This document shows positions 1 to 12,856 of a stretch of 64,000 bases of DNA, piece after piece (positions within the stretch are counted from its first letter, which is position 1; every line of letters starts with the position of its first letter). The notes under the pieces were generated by a model. It made no database searches. It had not been told where the DNA came from and saw only the letters and a list, made by a program, of their open reading frames with translations. Source of the DNA: Trametopsis cervina (lineage: Eukaryota; Basidiomycota; Agaricomycetes; Polyporales; Irpicaceae); contig MU278388.1 of NCBI GenBank assembly GCA_022385755.1, positions 88,402 to 152,401 of the forward strand. The letters are read 5' to 3'. A program made the translations under genes and the position numbers.

Positions 1-1519
1 ACCTTCCGATTTCCCACTGCATAATGAAACCGGCCGCCTACTGCGCTCCGTTGATTGGCGGGACAGCGCCGCAGTGAGATAACTCGCTGACAACGCTGGG
101 TCTGCGATGAACTCTGAGCTTACATTCGAGGGCTCGTTGTGTACGCTCTGCATGCCGCTGGATGGCGGCTGCGAACCACTCAGCAGACCATCAGGAGAGA
201 CGCCACAAGCAGATTCGGAAGTCGCCGTGCCAAAGCAGCCCCTTGATTGCGAACCATCACCATCGTCCGCGTCCTGCCATATTCTCAGTATATATCAGCA
301 TCCAGATACCTCTCCCGAAACCAGTTCTTCGCCACCAGCGAGCGCCGTTGTCCTAGCCAACGTTAGCTCCCTCGTGAGCTAGCGCGGCGAAACTTACATT
401 GTCACCTGCTCGCGCTTTACCTCACAATGTACTGGTGCCGAATGCCATCCCAGCGACATGCTGCAGCAACCCAGAGATGAAGATAGCGGCTATGGATGCT
501 CATAAGCTGCCTGCGCATGTCGTTGTCGACCCGGAGATGGATTACATGCGCTGCATTTCGTCTTCGCGACGGCTGCAAGGAGGTATATGACATCCATCCA
601 TACCTTCATTTACCTTTCTGCACTGTTCTCGGCTAGCAACCCATGACCCTAGTCCTCTCATTGGCCAGCATCCGCAGACATGCCACAAGAGCCTGCTCGC
701 TCCTAAGACGATGGTGAGCTTCCCACATCGCTCTATCCGACTCTCATGCAATCTAATCCAGTCGACCGATGATCCCTTTAGGCATAAGCCGGTAAAGCCC
801 TGTCAGGACGTGTGCCGGCGAAGAACACTGCAGAAGCTGGGGCTCAAGTCGCGGCTTCTATCGGTCCCTATCTTAACTCTTAACTCTAACGCTTTTGTAC
901 CTACCAAGACATCGATATAGACACCGCCTTGATGCGTTGGGGTGCGACCCACATCCACTCACTCTACCACGCCTGATGTCCGTGGGCGGTGTGTTCATGC
1001 ACCGCTAGCCATTTTGCCGATGTACCCATCCAGTTGACCAAATACCGCTTTTCGATGTATGAACGTCAAAAGGATGATATTCGGGCAGCGCGCCGTATCC
1101 AATTACCATCTTCAAGTATAAGGCATACAACCATACTACACAGCATCTCGGTCGAATCCACATAACGCTACGATGGTCGTGCTTCTCGTCCATTCAAGGG
1201 TACTGAGACGAGCTCCAATGTACGAGAGACCAGTGCAGTTCGCGTTCTGCCGGTTCCTCGAGGCTTGTATATGGTCCGCTCTTGATAAACATCTCTACTT
1301 GAGCATCATAATAATCCTATCAAGCACTGTCTCCCCCGGATCACACATCGTCGAGAGGACACTGCGTGTGGCGAAATGTACGTCCTATATTGTTACTATT
1401 GATTGTTACACTGAATGGCTTCCTTAGATTGAACGCGATCACTGGTTAAAGATTAGCAGATGTTCGTCTAGGCGGCTGATAATGACTCACCAAGTATCCT
1501 CGTAACATCCCTGGAACTG
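1..1519. other. no recognisable gene
   Basis: Short open frames occur on both strands, for example an ATG frame of 91 codons at 107-382 (+), rich in Ser and Pro. None shows a motif or family I know, and none joins convincingly to another exon. The 382-residue-scale signal could be the last exon of a gene lying left of the window, but nothing in the sequence proves it. The right edge is the 3' flank of the carboxylesterase gene. Confidence 0.5.
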
Positions 1520-3531
1520 TTACTCTCCGGGCAAAGCGTGACGTAACTTCATATACGTCTCCCACCTTGCATCCTCCTGCCAACCTATCGACTTATCCTC
1601 CCTGAGAGCCAACACCTCTTTCACGTCTCTTTGCGGCTTCCCTGCGCTCTCGAGTGCTTCCACTTCACTCGATATGGTGTCCAGCCATGAACGAGCAACT
1701 TCGACTTGCTCGGGATGAAGGCTTGGTAGCCGGAATGCCCAGATAGCCCGATCTGTCGCGTGGGTGACATACCCTACCGAAGCGGTGAGCTCCAGACCAC
1801 CAATAATAAGCGTAGAGGATGTCGCCTACCAAACGGTCGTAACTGTTCTGGCGTCCAGCGGATCTCGTACCGCAGGACAGGAAAGTCAGCGTTAACAAGG
1901 TCCCTCGCCAAGAGCCTAACAGGTAGATGGACTTGTCCCTCGCTCAAAATCTGTCCAAACAACTTTCGGAACGCCTCCTCGTCCGACCCATCAGGCACGC
2001 GCGGATACATCGCCAGCGTCTTCTCGATAAACTCGTCCTGGTAATACCGCTTCAGGTTCAACTCGATGTCTTTCATGCTCTTCACGGGATGCGCGATCGA
2101 GTAGAGGTACCACTCCTCGGCGAGGTCCCCGACGACGATACTACGTACGCCTTTCTCGCGGAGCGCACGCGCGAAGCCGCCGTTGCGCTGCCACTCCATG
2201 ACATCCGTCACGCCAGGGAGCCACGATGGCTCGACGCACCCGCGGAACGTACCGTTCTGGGGGCCGGGCTTGTCTGCCGTGATGGCGTCCGCGATGGATT
2301 CGGCGGAGAGGATCCTTGGATCGCGCAGTTTCGTGAGTGCTTCCGGGCTGCTGGGGTCTATGTTCAATGACCGACAGAGCGCTTCGAATTGCGGACGAAG
2401 GTCTGATGGTGACTTGGGTGAGATCCTGGGAATGATCAGTACTTCGGATGAGGGCGGGAAGAGTCAACGTATGCTCACATGATGGCGTTCGACTGAAGGA
2501 CGGCGGAGTGAAAAGGTGAGTGTTGGCCAGGAGGGAGGAGAGATACATGATGCAATATCTGGTGCACGGAATGTGCGCCTGCGGAGAGACCCAGCAGCTG
2601 TATGTTTTCCGGATCACCTGAACCGAAGACACATCGGAATGAAATCATAGTCGATTTAATATCCTGCTAACATACCTCCGAAAGCAGCGATGTTCTCCTT
2701 CACCCACAGCAGTCCGATCCATTGATCCTTAAATCCGTAGTTTCCCGCTACCTTCGGCTCGTCGCTTGCTAGAAATCCGAAGGCTGAGAGCCTGTAGCCG
2801 ATGTTCACCCATACCTCAGACCTCTCAGCTGAGATGTATTGAGCTTGGGAGCTCAGCCCGTGAGGAGAGCCGTATTGCAGGAATCTATCCGTATTTGAGA
2901 TGATGATCGTTCAAACGAGGGAGGATAGAACTTACCCGCCGTGGATGTAAACCTTCACAGGAAACTTGTTTGTGTTAGGGAATGCTGGCGGGGACACGAT
3001 GTTCACAAATAGTCTGCGGAGGACACGTTCATATTGGTGAATGGCGGCTGGAAGCTGAGCTCACGGGTTCTCCGTGGGGTTTCCAAAGCCAACTTTATCT
3101 TCGAACGGGACTCCTGAGGTAGAGGCTGTAGGATGATACTATACATTGATTGACTACGTGAACGGACCTGCAGCTTGACCATCGTTAGTTGGTTGTATCG
3201 CATCTGTGACAAAGTTTATCTTGAGCACAATTGACGAGCTCAGAGTTGTAGAGTGGTGCTCACACGCGCTTTCAAGGATATAATGCCTATCCTCGTACCG
3301 ATATCCCGCAGGTAAAGGCTTCGGGTCTTCGAACCTCGCTGGCGGTAACGCGAACGGTACCTCTGCGTATATTGATCAGATCCAATACGGCAGACTATGA
3401 TAGAACCACGTACCGAGGAAGACTGCTGCACCGTTGTTCGCACGACCACCTTTGATGGGTCCGTGCTGCGTCTCGACGACTACGCGTGATTCAGTCTTAA
3501 GCAACTCGTCCTGTACATGTCGGTTGGCCAT
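1520..3531 (-). CDS. type B carboxylesterase / lipase
   Basis: This is a serine hydrolase of the alpha/beta-hydrolase fold, carboxylesterase type B family, expected to cleave carboxylic esters. Reading the minus strand, the N-terminal strand with HGPIKGG precedes a KFPVKVYIHGG oxyanion-hole segment (donor just after position 2935). The nucleophile elbow GLSAGAHSV lies near 2577-2591, and the catalytic His is in VTHATDRAIW at 1760-1762. The protein ends with ...RHALPGE at 1520. At least seven exons are needed, joined by short GT-AG introns. The ATG at 3531 is the first in frame; the frame stays open upstream through a hydrophobic stretch (GLPLLLTLGL), so an upstream exon carrying a signal peptide is possible. 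The usual GESAGG elbow is GLSAGA here, which still fits GxSxG. Substrate and localisation are unknown. Confidence 0.85.
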
Positions 3532-6211
3532 ACCCGGTGGATGACAGGCGATGGTGGTTGTTCGTGTTGTACTTAGACCAAGAGTTAGCAGCAGCGGGAG
3601 CCCATTGCGCAATGCTCTCTCTGCACGCGTGAAACTAGGACACTATCTGGGGTCCGGCACAATCCCGTTCACAGAGTCGGACCGAAGAAACAGACAGATC
3701 TAATGAAAAGATAAGCTGCACTTTGAATCTCGGACCATTCATGCCAGGTCATCAGCACAGAAATCCGCGGTTGATCTCGTATGACGAAGTCTAACATTCA
3801 CGGTGGCACTCGCGCTGCGTTGGAACGTAGTAGTACTAAACGAGGAAGGACAAGATCGAGATCCGATGTTGCACCTACGGCACGTCCCGAAGCTCCGCTT
3901 GTATTTACGGTGCTGCGATTAATGCGACGATAGTTGGATACCGCTCAGCAAGGCTACGCAACGTTATCGGTACCGTCTTTCCGTCGTTATACGGTATTAG
4001 TGGTGAACGAAGTGCCATACAGTCAAGTTTCTTCTGCTCCTAATATCCAAAAGAATTCACTACTGGTTCTTCCTCATTGCCTGTGATTGAGGATCAACTC
4101 GGATGGTAAAGGAGGTAAGCTGCATATCCTTCTGCATTACAACGACTTACCTTTAACTGCTCTACAGGTGCGTGGTGCGCCGCAAGGGTCGACTTTTGAT
4201 GCGACAATATCGTCTCTGAAGACATCAAACGGTGCCGCAGCTCTATGAGAGCACCGTTGTCGGCTGTCGACTGAATGCTGGGATCGCCTGAATCCTTTGC
4301 TGAACCGCATTGAGCTTGCGACATCGTCCCTGCAACTTTGCGACTCGTTGATGAGTTGATCACTTCGCGATATGTCACGCTAGAGTGACCACAATCTACT
4401 CTAACTGGGCGTGCACAGGACGTCAGCTGGCCATTGCGGGCAATACTGCGCAAGTCTTCTGTGCACGTGCCGGAGGAATGCATGCAACGTGAGTCGTGAC
4501 CCCCTTTATGTCTTGAACTCTGCGTGAGCTTCGTTCCTCTGCGCTCGATCTAGGAAAGATTAATTCCCTTAGCATCGTAGAATAGCATCGTGAACAGGTT
4601 GTGAACCTGCAATCGTTCATCGATATCAATGTGTGGCTGGGATTGCAGAGATCCTACACATGGGTGTTTTAATCTAATCTGACTCGTGGTGTTCTGCGAG
4701 GCTTCCGAGATCGAAACACGCTCCGCACCCGAGCGGATCCTACGTGGTCATCGAATACACAATCTTGCAGGGTATGTTGCATATCCAAATACTCTTACAC
4801 GTACAAGCTCACGTACTGTATACCCTCAAAAGAAGTTCCACTGCTACACCAAATTAAACCCAATACCGAACCGAATATCCGTAACGTCTTTGACTTTCCG
4901 AGGCCACTAACGTGGTGTAGCAATGCAACCTCCGAAACCCGACGAACATGTCTCCTCTTTGACGTTCACCATGGTGGGTCAAGATAAACGCTGAGACATC
5001 TAGCGGTCCCGTAGCACACAACCGAGTGGATACCCACCTCTCCCGCTGAACCGGATTGTTTCAAAGCAGTCTCGGACTGAACTTAATGAAGCAAGAAGTA
5101 CGCTTTATCGAACCGCCTGATAGGCTATATTCTCATCATGCAGCGGCTGCCGGTCTACCACTGTGCGTCAAGCATACTCCGCCGTTTAACGTTATCCTCT
5201 CCCGCAACAAGCGACCGCTGATCGTTGATCCTAGTGTTTATTGCACACAGCCCTCGATTGAAAACGGCCGTTCTGGACCCTTACTCCGTCGTCGCACCTC
5301 CTTATATGTCGGCCTACAACGTAGATCTGCCACGACAACTCTGCATGCGGTCTAATGACAGCTGTCAGTTGTTCGGCGTCGTGCAACAATAACGCGTTGT
5401 GGGAGCCTTGCGTCACGTATATGGCAACATTAGCCAGGAGGACTGGCACATCTGTTGAAGAGTCTCCAGCCGTCGGATACGTATGTGGATCTGGTAGATG
5501 GCCATCGCAGGGGATCTCTTTTACATGGTAAGTGTTAGTGTTACCTTGTCACATAAAGCTGGCTCGTGTGTTTACGGGTGGACGCTCATCATGGAGGGTA
5601 TAACAGACTGGCTGTACTCTCGAGAACAACAAAGGGAGCGTATAGTTGCCGTTACCCACTGTGGTTTCACGTTCAAGATGCCATGAGCGCCAGTCCGCTG
5701 AACACAGGGTCTGTCGGAAGATACTATTCGCGCTCGCCCTCCGTCATTAATCCTGCGGCGCATTGTTTGACACCCACTCGCATGCTACGAGGCATTGGTC
5801 TACCTTAAGGTAATCTGCGGCATTTGACGATGTGTCCTGTGAAATCGGTATCCTGAGTCAATTCCGCATTTCTATGTCCAAATAGGACGAACATAGGGGA
5901 CCATCATGAGCGAACACATCGTTCTCGGGATCACACACGCGCGTTGGTTTAACGGGTGCGCACACGCTCTTGTCGTATCGTCAAGTTATGTGCTGAAATT
6001 GACGTGGTTTCAAGATTTGCCACAGCCGTTGCTGTCGGTGCACCACTCGAAATGGCTTAATTCCTGGTGATATGACATAGGCTTGGCTTTGTTTTACTAC
6101 GTATAAAGGTGCGACGTTTTGTCTCGAGAAAACTATCTCCCCCCATCGTACAATCCCGACTACGCATCGTGTGGCTCCCACCCCAATCTCCGTCGTAGAT
6201 TTCATCTCGTC
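3532..6211. other. 2.7 kb without a recognisable gene
   Basis: Only short, overlapping frames are present. The longest on the minus strand (about 4094-4483) contains a helical stretch ALIELRHRLMSSE but has no family I recognise and no flanking exons that extend it. The last few hundred bases are the 5' flank of the prenyltransferase gene. I see no tRNA, tandem repeat or transposon end. Confidence 0.45.
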
Positions 6212-7531
6212 ATGCACAAGTCCTCTGAATATCAAGCTCTGCTCGGTGGCAGCTTCCCTCTGAAGTCTCGATGGCGCGGATACTACGAACTCACACGGCT
6301 TCACAAACCCATTATGGGCAACACACTCATGTTCTGGCCCTGCGGTAAGTGCCTATGTCTCCTTGTTTCGCGGCAGTCACTGAGGATCGACGTCTAGCCT
6401 GGGGTCTCACCATGGCGGGTTACGCGAATGGCACATCGCTGCCAATTCTGGTCTACCAGGTCTTACTCTTCGGTGTTGGAAGCACTCTGCTACACAGTGC
6501 CGCCTGTGTCCTTAACGATATATGTGACATAGATTTCGACAAACAAGTCGGTACGTGCGATTCGTGGGGCTTTCCTCTGAGACGAGGCTCACTAGTCATT
6601 CGCAGAACGAACGAGAAGTCGGCCACTGCCGTCAGGGGTTGTGTCGGTGTATGAAGCCTGGGCACTGCTTATCTTGCTCTTGCTTCCGACGGTTGCGACA
6701 TTGATTTTCACCAATCAGACAGCGTAAATGTCTCAATCATTCCATTTTCACGAACAAGGCTTCATCTCTTCCTGTTTTCAGAGCTATCCTTGGCGTCTTT
6801 GGTATTCTACCTCTTCACGCACTCTATCCGCTCATGAAACGATGGACGTACTGGCCTCAGGCATGGCTAGGTGGGGTCATTAATCGTCGAGCGCTATGCA
6901 TTTATGTCTAATAAGCATACACAACAGGCCTCGCTATGAACTGGGGCTACATCGTTGCTTGGTACGCCCTTACCGACAACGCCTCAGAAAAGGCGCACAC
7001 TATCTGCACCTTCTTCTTCGGCACAGTTTGGTATGTTCGTCATTATCGCTTCCCATTTGTGGCTGACCACCGGAACTTCCCATCACACCCACTGTAACGC
7101 CTATTACTAGCTGGACTATCGTATACGACACCATTTATGCATGCCAAGATCGCGAAGACGACGTCCTCGCAGGAATCAAATCTACCGCTGTGCTCTTCGG
7201 TGCATACGTGCGCCCGATCCTTATCGGCTTCGCCCTCGCCTTCATCTCGCTTCTCCTCTATGCCGGGATATCTAACGGTCAGGGTGCTGGCTATTTCGTT
7301 GTATCGTGTGGCGGTGCCACGGCCCACTTTGTTTGGCAGTTTTGGACGTGGAAGGTGGAGAGGCCCGAAGATGGAGGACACAAGTTCCAGGTAGGTTATT
7401 GAAGAGGTGATGGCAATTTCGAACTCGACTGACGCTGTCATGCTCAACAGGCAAACGGTTGGACGGGGCTAGTCATCTGGGTAGGCATGCTGGTTGATTA
7501 TTGGGTTCGCATGAGTGGTACTATCGCATAA
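6212..7531 (+). CDS. UbiA-family prenyltransferase, COQ2-like
   Basis: This membrane enzyme moves an isoprenoid chain onto an aromatic acceptor. Both UbiA diphosphate-binding motifs are visible: NDICDIDFD at 6514-6540 and [12 protein letters not shown] at 7127-7162. Between them lie [11 protein letters not shown] and the [12 protein letters not shown] signature typical of the 4-hydroxybenzoate polyprenyltransferase branch, plus several hydrophobic membrane segments. About six short introns are needed, for example donors after WPC near 6344 and after KQV near 6550. The ATG at 6212 starts a frame with MHKSSEYQ; upstream sequence in the same frame begins only at a TTG. The product is near 300 residues, short for a mitochondrial COQ2 and without a clear targeting peptide. 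It could be the ubiquinone enzyme or a meroterpenoid prenyltransferase; no biosynthetic neighbours decide this. Its 3' end converges with the zinc finger gene. Confidence 0.88.
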
Positions 7532-7835
7532 TAGACTCTTGGATGGGAATACGGGTTACTAGAGGACGAACTAATTTAAATAATTCGTGATAATAAAGTA
7601 ATCATATGCCCCAGGGCAATGCACCGTAACGTACTAGTGTGAAGTACACTTCCGATATCGGGTGGCCAGTGACAACGTACGCCGTGCAGAAAGGCTGCCG
7701 CGGTGACAGCCATGTCCATGTTCCGCGTGGTCGATATATGCTGTCAAATCAATCATAGCTGTTTCTAGTCGATACATTGTAGTAGTATACAGACGTTATG
7801 CACCCTTCATATAATGAAACTTCAACGGATCTATC
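7532..7835. other. convergent 3' flanks
   Basis: About 300 bases separate the stop of the prenyltransferase gene (+) from the stop of the HIT zinc finger gene (-). AT-rich stretches near 7560-7610 may hold the 3' ends of both transcripts. No other feature is visible. Confidence 0.5.
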
Positions 7836-9438
7836 TCAGGATAACTCCTCGATTCGGGGCGCCGGTGCTGGTTGTGCGTGTAGCGTTACGTCTGGCTTCG
7901 AGGACGGATGGGACCTGTCAAACGAGGAAGGCGCTTCTCCCGACGTCCCTTCTCGTTCCACAAGCTTTGCACGCGCCGCGACTTCACCTACCAACGCATG
8001 CAGAACCTGCGACGGCGTATGCACAATCCGCGCTGCATAAAAGGCTAATTTTGCGACGGTGGGATTGGGCGCTGAGGATTGTGAGGCGGTTGCTTTCGGT
8101 CGCGATGAATGAGCGAATAACGCAGAAAGGTCGGAGAGCGCGAGAAGCGCGTTGGCGGCGGGATGATCGTCGAGCTCGGCATGAGAAGATTCAGATACAG
8201 ACTCTGAGATCGCTACCACCGGTGCCGGCCGCAGAAGCGTAGCTGCGTCCCGCATAAGCAGGGCGAATAGAGATGAGGCGATGGCTTCCTAGAAGACAGT
8301 GAGATTCATCCGCGAAACGAAGGTATTGTGCCCTTACCGATTCAAATCTCGACCACAGATCTGTGATAAGGCCACTGAGGCTGGGCAAGACGATCTTCGA
8401 CCGTCGATCGGTTAGGAACGGTACAAGGCTCGAGATTATCCGCTTTGCTTCGTGATATTCGGGATCACCTTCTGGTATAGATGATAGAGGAGAGGAGGAT
8501 AATGATCGTGTGACATATGAGTATGCGATACTGACCCGGTAATTAGTCAGATATTAGTCCGGTAACGGACAGAAGTACAGCTTACAGCACTGCCAGTATA
8601 TTGAAAAGCAAGGAAGGTCCCGTTGATGTCTGTTGAGACGCTGCAGTGAGAACTGCAGGGGGTATAGTGAGCATCTGCGGTTTGTGTCCATAACGCTTGT
8701 GTAGTTGTGACGATGGCGGTGGTGAAGAGGATCCCTCCCACCAGGGCGAGACAATCCCATCACTGAGGCTTTCGCTAGCCAGTAGAGATTGGGCCACCTC
8801 GCTGGACGGGTCATTGAGCGCACTGAGGAATTTTTGTCGCTCGGCAGGGGTAAGCGCGTCCCAAAGCTGATCATAAGACGCATCATCTGTTCTGCTGGTA
8901 AGAACCGGTACGAGGGAAAAATTCAACGATGCATACCAACGTTAATCGTGCTTATTCGCTGGGCAAGGTCATCTTGGTCGTCGTCGGAAAGGTTGTTGGA
9001 ATCCAACAACGCGTTTTCGTCTTCCACTGCTTCTTCCTCGAACCGCTTTAGGAGCTCCATCATCTGACGGCGCTCCTCCGAGTTTTTGGTTTGATTGGTG
9101 CGAATATCCGTCTCAAGCTCGTTCTTGTAGAATCCTTCCGAGCAGCCTGAGTGTGCCTGTATAGGTAGAATTGTGAGCAATCACATAGTTTCCTGAGTAG
9201 CTTACCACATACCTGCGAACGAAAGCAGATCAGAGAACAGTACTGGAGGTTGCATTTCGGGCACGTATACTTTGAGAATTGTCGACGGCAACTAAGATGT
9301 GTCATAAGTGAGCTGCATGATATGCTGTGATTGAGAAAGGACGTACATTCCACATGGAACACTGCTGGTACCTTCATCTTTAGAAATTGGAAGAGAAACT
9401 ATATTCTGCGGTGGGTCTGAAGGCGAGTCTGAATTCAT
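7836..9438 (-). CDS. HIT-type zinc finger protein, ZNHIT2-like
   Basis: The N-terminal region carries a zf-HIT zinc-binding module: C-G-I-C, then YTCPKCNLQYCSLICFRSQ, then AHSGCSEGFYKNE, giving the expected Cys/His ligands. The rest is acidic and helical (EERRQMMELLKRFEEEA, then SDDDQDDLAQRI), with DQLWDALTPAERQKF and a C-terminal NPTVAKLAFYAARIV stretch. This layout matches ZNHIT2-type proteins, which in other eukaryotes act with the R2TP/HSP90 system on RNP assembly; that role is family knowledge, not shown here. I chose the ATG at 9438 because its frame reaches the first zinc ligands through a GTACGT...TTAG intron near 9290-9346. Several more short introns follow. It is divergent from the Vps3-like gene, with about 520 bases between the two starts. 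Confidence 0.8.
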
Positions 9439-9963
9439 GGATAGGCAGACAGGTTGTATCTCTGGTATGTGAACCTACTTCAGCACGATTTCGGACTTGC
9501 TCTAACGTCGGACTTGGAAGTTGCAGAGTGAGCATGGACAGGTCCGGCTCGGAGAGATTTCAAGAATAACGGCCCTGCTACCGGATTACGTAATCCGGTT
9601 TGCAAGATTCCGTCTCCTACGTCAGAAAATCGACGTTCTGCATTGTTATATTGGCCTCTGCTCTCGATGTAACAAAGACCTTCAGTTGCGTGGAATAATG
9701 CCTGACATCCTATTGCATGCGGATCAGACCTGTGCTCATCCAGGCGTGACATACTAAGTATTGTCACGTGTGACGGCATAATTAACGTGACAAATGAAAT
9801 ATGTCACCGAGTTGAGACATGCGATAATAGTGCACTCGGTTAGAGCACACCTTGCTCTACACAGAACCTACCCCGGCCACCTTGGTTTACTAATCTCATT
9901 TGGCCCGTTGGGTCCTATACTTAACCTCCCAGCGAGCTCCTACAGAACATCGACGTTGCAAAC
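9439..9963. other. divergent intergenic region, no CNH domain
   Basis: This 525-base gap lies between the divergent starts of the zinc finger gene and the Vps3-like gene. It should hold both promoters. I read all frames for an upstream exon encoding the beta-propeller (CNH) domain expected before the Vps3-like frame and found none. A possible splice acceptor (ctcctacag) ends just before 9947, but nothing convincing precedes it. Confidence 0.5.
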
Positions 9964-12856
9964 ATGAGCTTCGCGCTACCGACATCCAACGTGCTTGTGT
10001 TGGGTTCTAACTCGGTCCATTGCCTGCTGCCTTCAACACTCATAACTCGCGCGGACGCTTTGCTGGATAGGCATAGGCTTGAGGATGCAGTTGAACTTGC
10101 GGACCGAGAGCGTAAGAGGCTACAAGGCAAAGTGACGGTGAACACGGACGAGGTGCGCCGCTCTGCCTTCCCTTCGCGTTACCTAACTAACAATTCCACC
10201 GGTGTCCGTGACGTTACAGGCAGACGAGCTGCGCTACGTGTACCAGCGTATTGGCTTCCAATGCCTCATCGAGACCCTGTTCGACGACGCTGGCAAGCAC
10301 TTCTTCACGGGCAACCTCGACCCGCGCGTGCTTGTCAGCTACTACCCTGAGTTGCGTGGCTCGCTCTTCGGACCAGACGACTCGGTGGACTTGTTCGCTG
10401 GAGTAGCTGAACGTATACCTACGGAAGACTCGATAGACGCGATAAGTGAGTCGTCCCTTCCAGCCTCTCCTTGCTTCCTTGCCTCGCCCCTTGCTTCCAC
10501 TCTCACACTTCTCGAGTTTCCTTTTCTCCCCTATTACCCATTGGATTGACTTTCTTTCTTCTTCTTCTCCGTCGGTACAACCCATTGACCAACCCCTGCC
10601 TCCACGCCCCTTCACTTTTCCGCGCTCGGCGCGCTGCGTGTCCCTGGTCTACTCATCGGGACTAACCCACAGTCTCCATCAACCTAGTCAGGAACTACTC
10701 TCCACACCTCGCCCCGAATACCTCTACCGCGCCCGTGGCTGTTGAGCTACGTGATGTTCTTCGGATAGCGGCGACCGAGATGTTGAAGGTGTTCTTGCGA
10801 AAGTGGCGCATCTCGCACAGAGAGAGCGTGAAGCAGCAGGAGAGGGAGAAGGCGCATGGAAGCGGTAGGACGATGAACGAGGTGGTGGATACCGTCCTTG
10901 CGAAGCTTTATACCATGGGCGGAGAGACCACGGACCTGCTTGCGCTCATTGGAGGGCCGAACGACGTAGTGGTCGAGGAGGTAGAGACATTGCTCTCTGA
11001 GGCGAACCGGTATGATGCACTGTGCAGGCTGTATCGCAACCGCGGGCGTGTGGAGGAAGAGAAGTTGCTGAACGTATGGTCACGGTACGTTGGTATTTTG
11101 CCCTGATGTGATACGCGTATCTTTCGTTTTGCCGAATCTCTGATACCGATGCATGTATGTGCTTGATAGACTCGTGACTGGGGAGATTATGGACGAGGAC
11201 GTGCACGACCCTTTGGAGAGCATATTTACGTTCCTCGCCGAAAAGAAAGACAAAGCACTCATACAGGAATGGGGTGTATGGCTTCTGAAGTGGGAGCCGG
11301 AACGTGCGCTCAAGGTCCGTTGCATCGGCCGCTTGCTGTTGAAAGGACATCTCGACGAGCTCACGCCTATACGTAACAGTTGCTCACATCTTTTAGTGGA
11401 AGCAAACGTGGTGCCAAGACAACCACGGCGGATGAAGCAGCATTGCTGCAACGCATCCAGGAGAGCGACCCTGCGGCCGGGGTACAGTTCTTGGAGCACT
11501 TAGTCTTGCAAAAACGGAGCCAGGTATGTCTATCTATTGTCCTCCTTACTCTGTCATCGTTTGACTAAGGCTGTATAGGTGCCTGAACTTCATGCGCGAC
11601 TGGCAGCAATATACGTTGAGCAACTGCTCGAATGTCTTGAAGACGAGTCGACGGCTAAACTATGGCGTGCGAAATGTGCGTAAACACTTCTGGATCGTAT
11701 TGATTACAATGATTGACATATGTGTATCGTACAGCTGCTTCTTACTCCTCTTCGTCCAATGCAACGCCCGCGCCTACTCCATTCCTTTCATACTTTGCCA
11801 GCACAACACCAGATTCTCCGTCCAAGCGCACGAGGCTAAAAACAGTGCTATTCCTGCAAGCAACGCGGTGGGCAGACTTTGCAGCAGTGGAAGCGCGGTT
11901 GGAAGGACTCAAGGAGGAATTGGGGAGGACGTTGGCGATGGAGAGGGCCGTAGTGCTCGGGAAGGTATGCTTGCTTACTCGTGATACACGCGACGAGATT
12001 GAACTGACCTCTACTGCCATGGTGATGAACTCTACAGCTCGGTCGACACCATGAAGCACTGACTGTTCTCATACATACACTGCATGACTCGGCGTCGGCA
12101 GAGGTGTATTGTACGCTCGGCGGCGAGGTCATATCACCAAAAACGGCGGCTGCGCTGTCAGAACGGTTCGGTGTACCTACGCTACCCCTTTCGATTGTCA
12201 ATGGGGCCGAGGAGAGTGTAAAGAGAACGCTCACAAAAGTGTCTCTGGAGGTTTACATGAGCGGAGGGTGAGTGATTCCTTGCGGTTTGGTGGAGAGTTG
12301 CTGACTGTTGTTCATTGTACGCAGGGACGCTATGGCGGAGCGAACCGCTCGCCTGCTAAACGCACAAGCCATGAATCTGGACGTTGTCGATGTACGTCTC
12401 TTTAATCTCCCTTTGGAGCGGGAAATATATATCTGTTGTGCTATTGCTCATACGCGTACACTACAGGTCATCTCTGAGCTCCCACCGACATGGCCTCTGC
12501 GCGTGCTCTCCTCATTCCTCTCGCGCTCACTCAGACGAACGCAACACGAGCTCCATGAAGCGCAGCTTGTGAAAGCAATTGCAGTGAGTGAGAATCTGCG
12601 CGTGGTAGAGGAGTCGTGGGGGCCGCTGAGAGAGGCAGGGGGATTGGTGGAGGAAGCAACGGAGGAGGAACCAGGAGATGGCGATGAGAAGATCAGCGAG
12701 AAAGTTGACCATCACGTTGTTGAAGAGGAGGAGGAAGGTGGAGACAATAGTTTGGGATTAGGCCTGGACCTCGGTTCTCTGGACGAGAAGAGAGGGCTGC
12801 AGGGGTATACTGTTGACTTCGAGGGGGATGGGGAGAGCGTTGACTCACTGAGATAG
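9964..12856 (+). CDS. Vps3/TGFBRAP1/Vps39-type sorting protein lacking CNH domain
   Basis: The family tethers endosomes and vacuoles as part of CORVET/HOPS complexes and contacts Rab GTPases. Reading through about nine exons gives segments typical of fungal members: LLPSTLITRADALLDRHR, DELRYVYQRIGFQCL, DPRVLVSYYPELRGSLF, RDVLRIAATEMLKVFLRKWR, then a C-terminal Vps39-like region with GRHHEALTVLIHTLHD, AEVYCTLGGEVIS and DVISELPPTWPLRVLSSFL, ending in an acidic tail. Splice sites fall cleanly, for example donor at about 11083 and acceptor before LVTGEIMD. The total is near 750 residues. Relatives start with a CNH domain of about 300 residues; here the first ATG begins at what would be its last strand. 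The gene is either 5'-truncated or makes a shortened protein. Confidence 0.82.

Noticed and set aside
3376..3612. Carboxylesterase start at 3612 with a signal-peptide-like stretch
   Set aside because: The codon at 3612 is TTG and a stop lies in frame upstream, so I used ATG 3531 and noted a possible upstream exon instead.
9060..9377. Zinc finger gene start at 9377
   Set aside because: From that ATG the frame does not splice into the zinc ligands; the ATG at 9438 does, yielding C-G-I-C before the CPKC pair.
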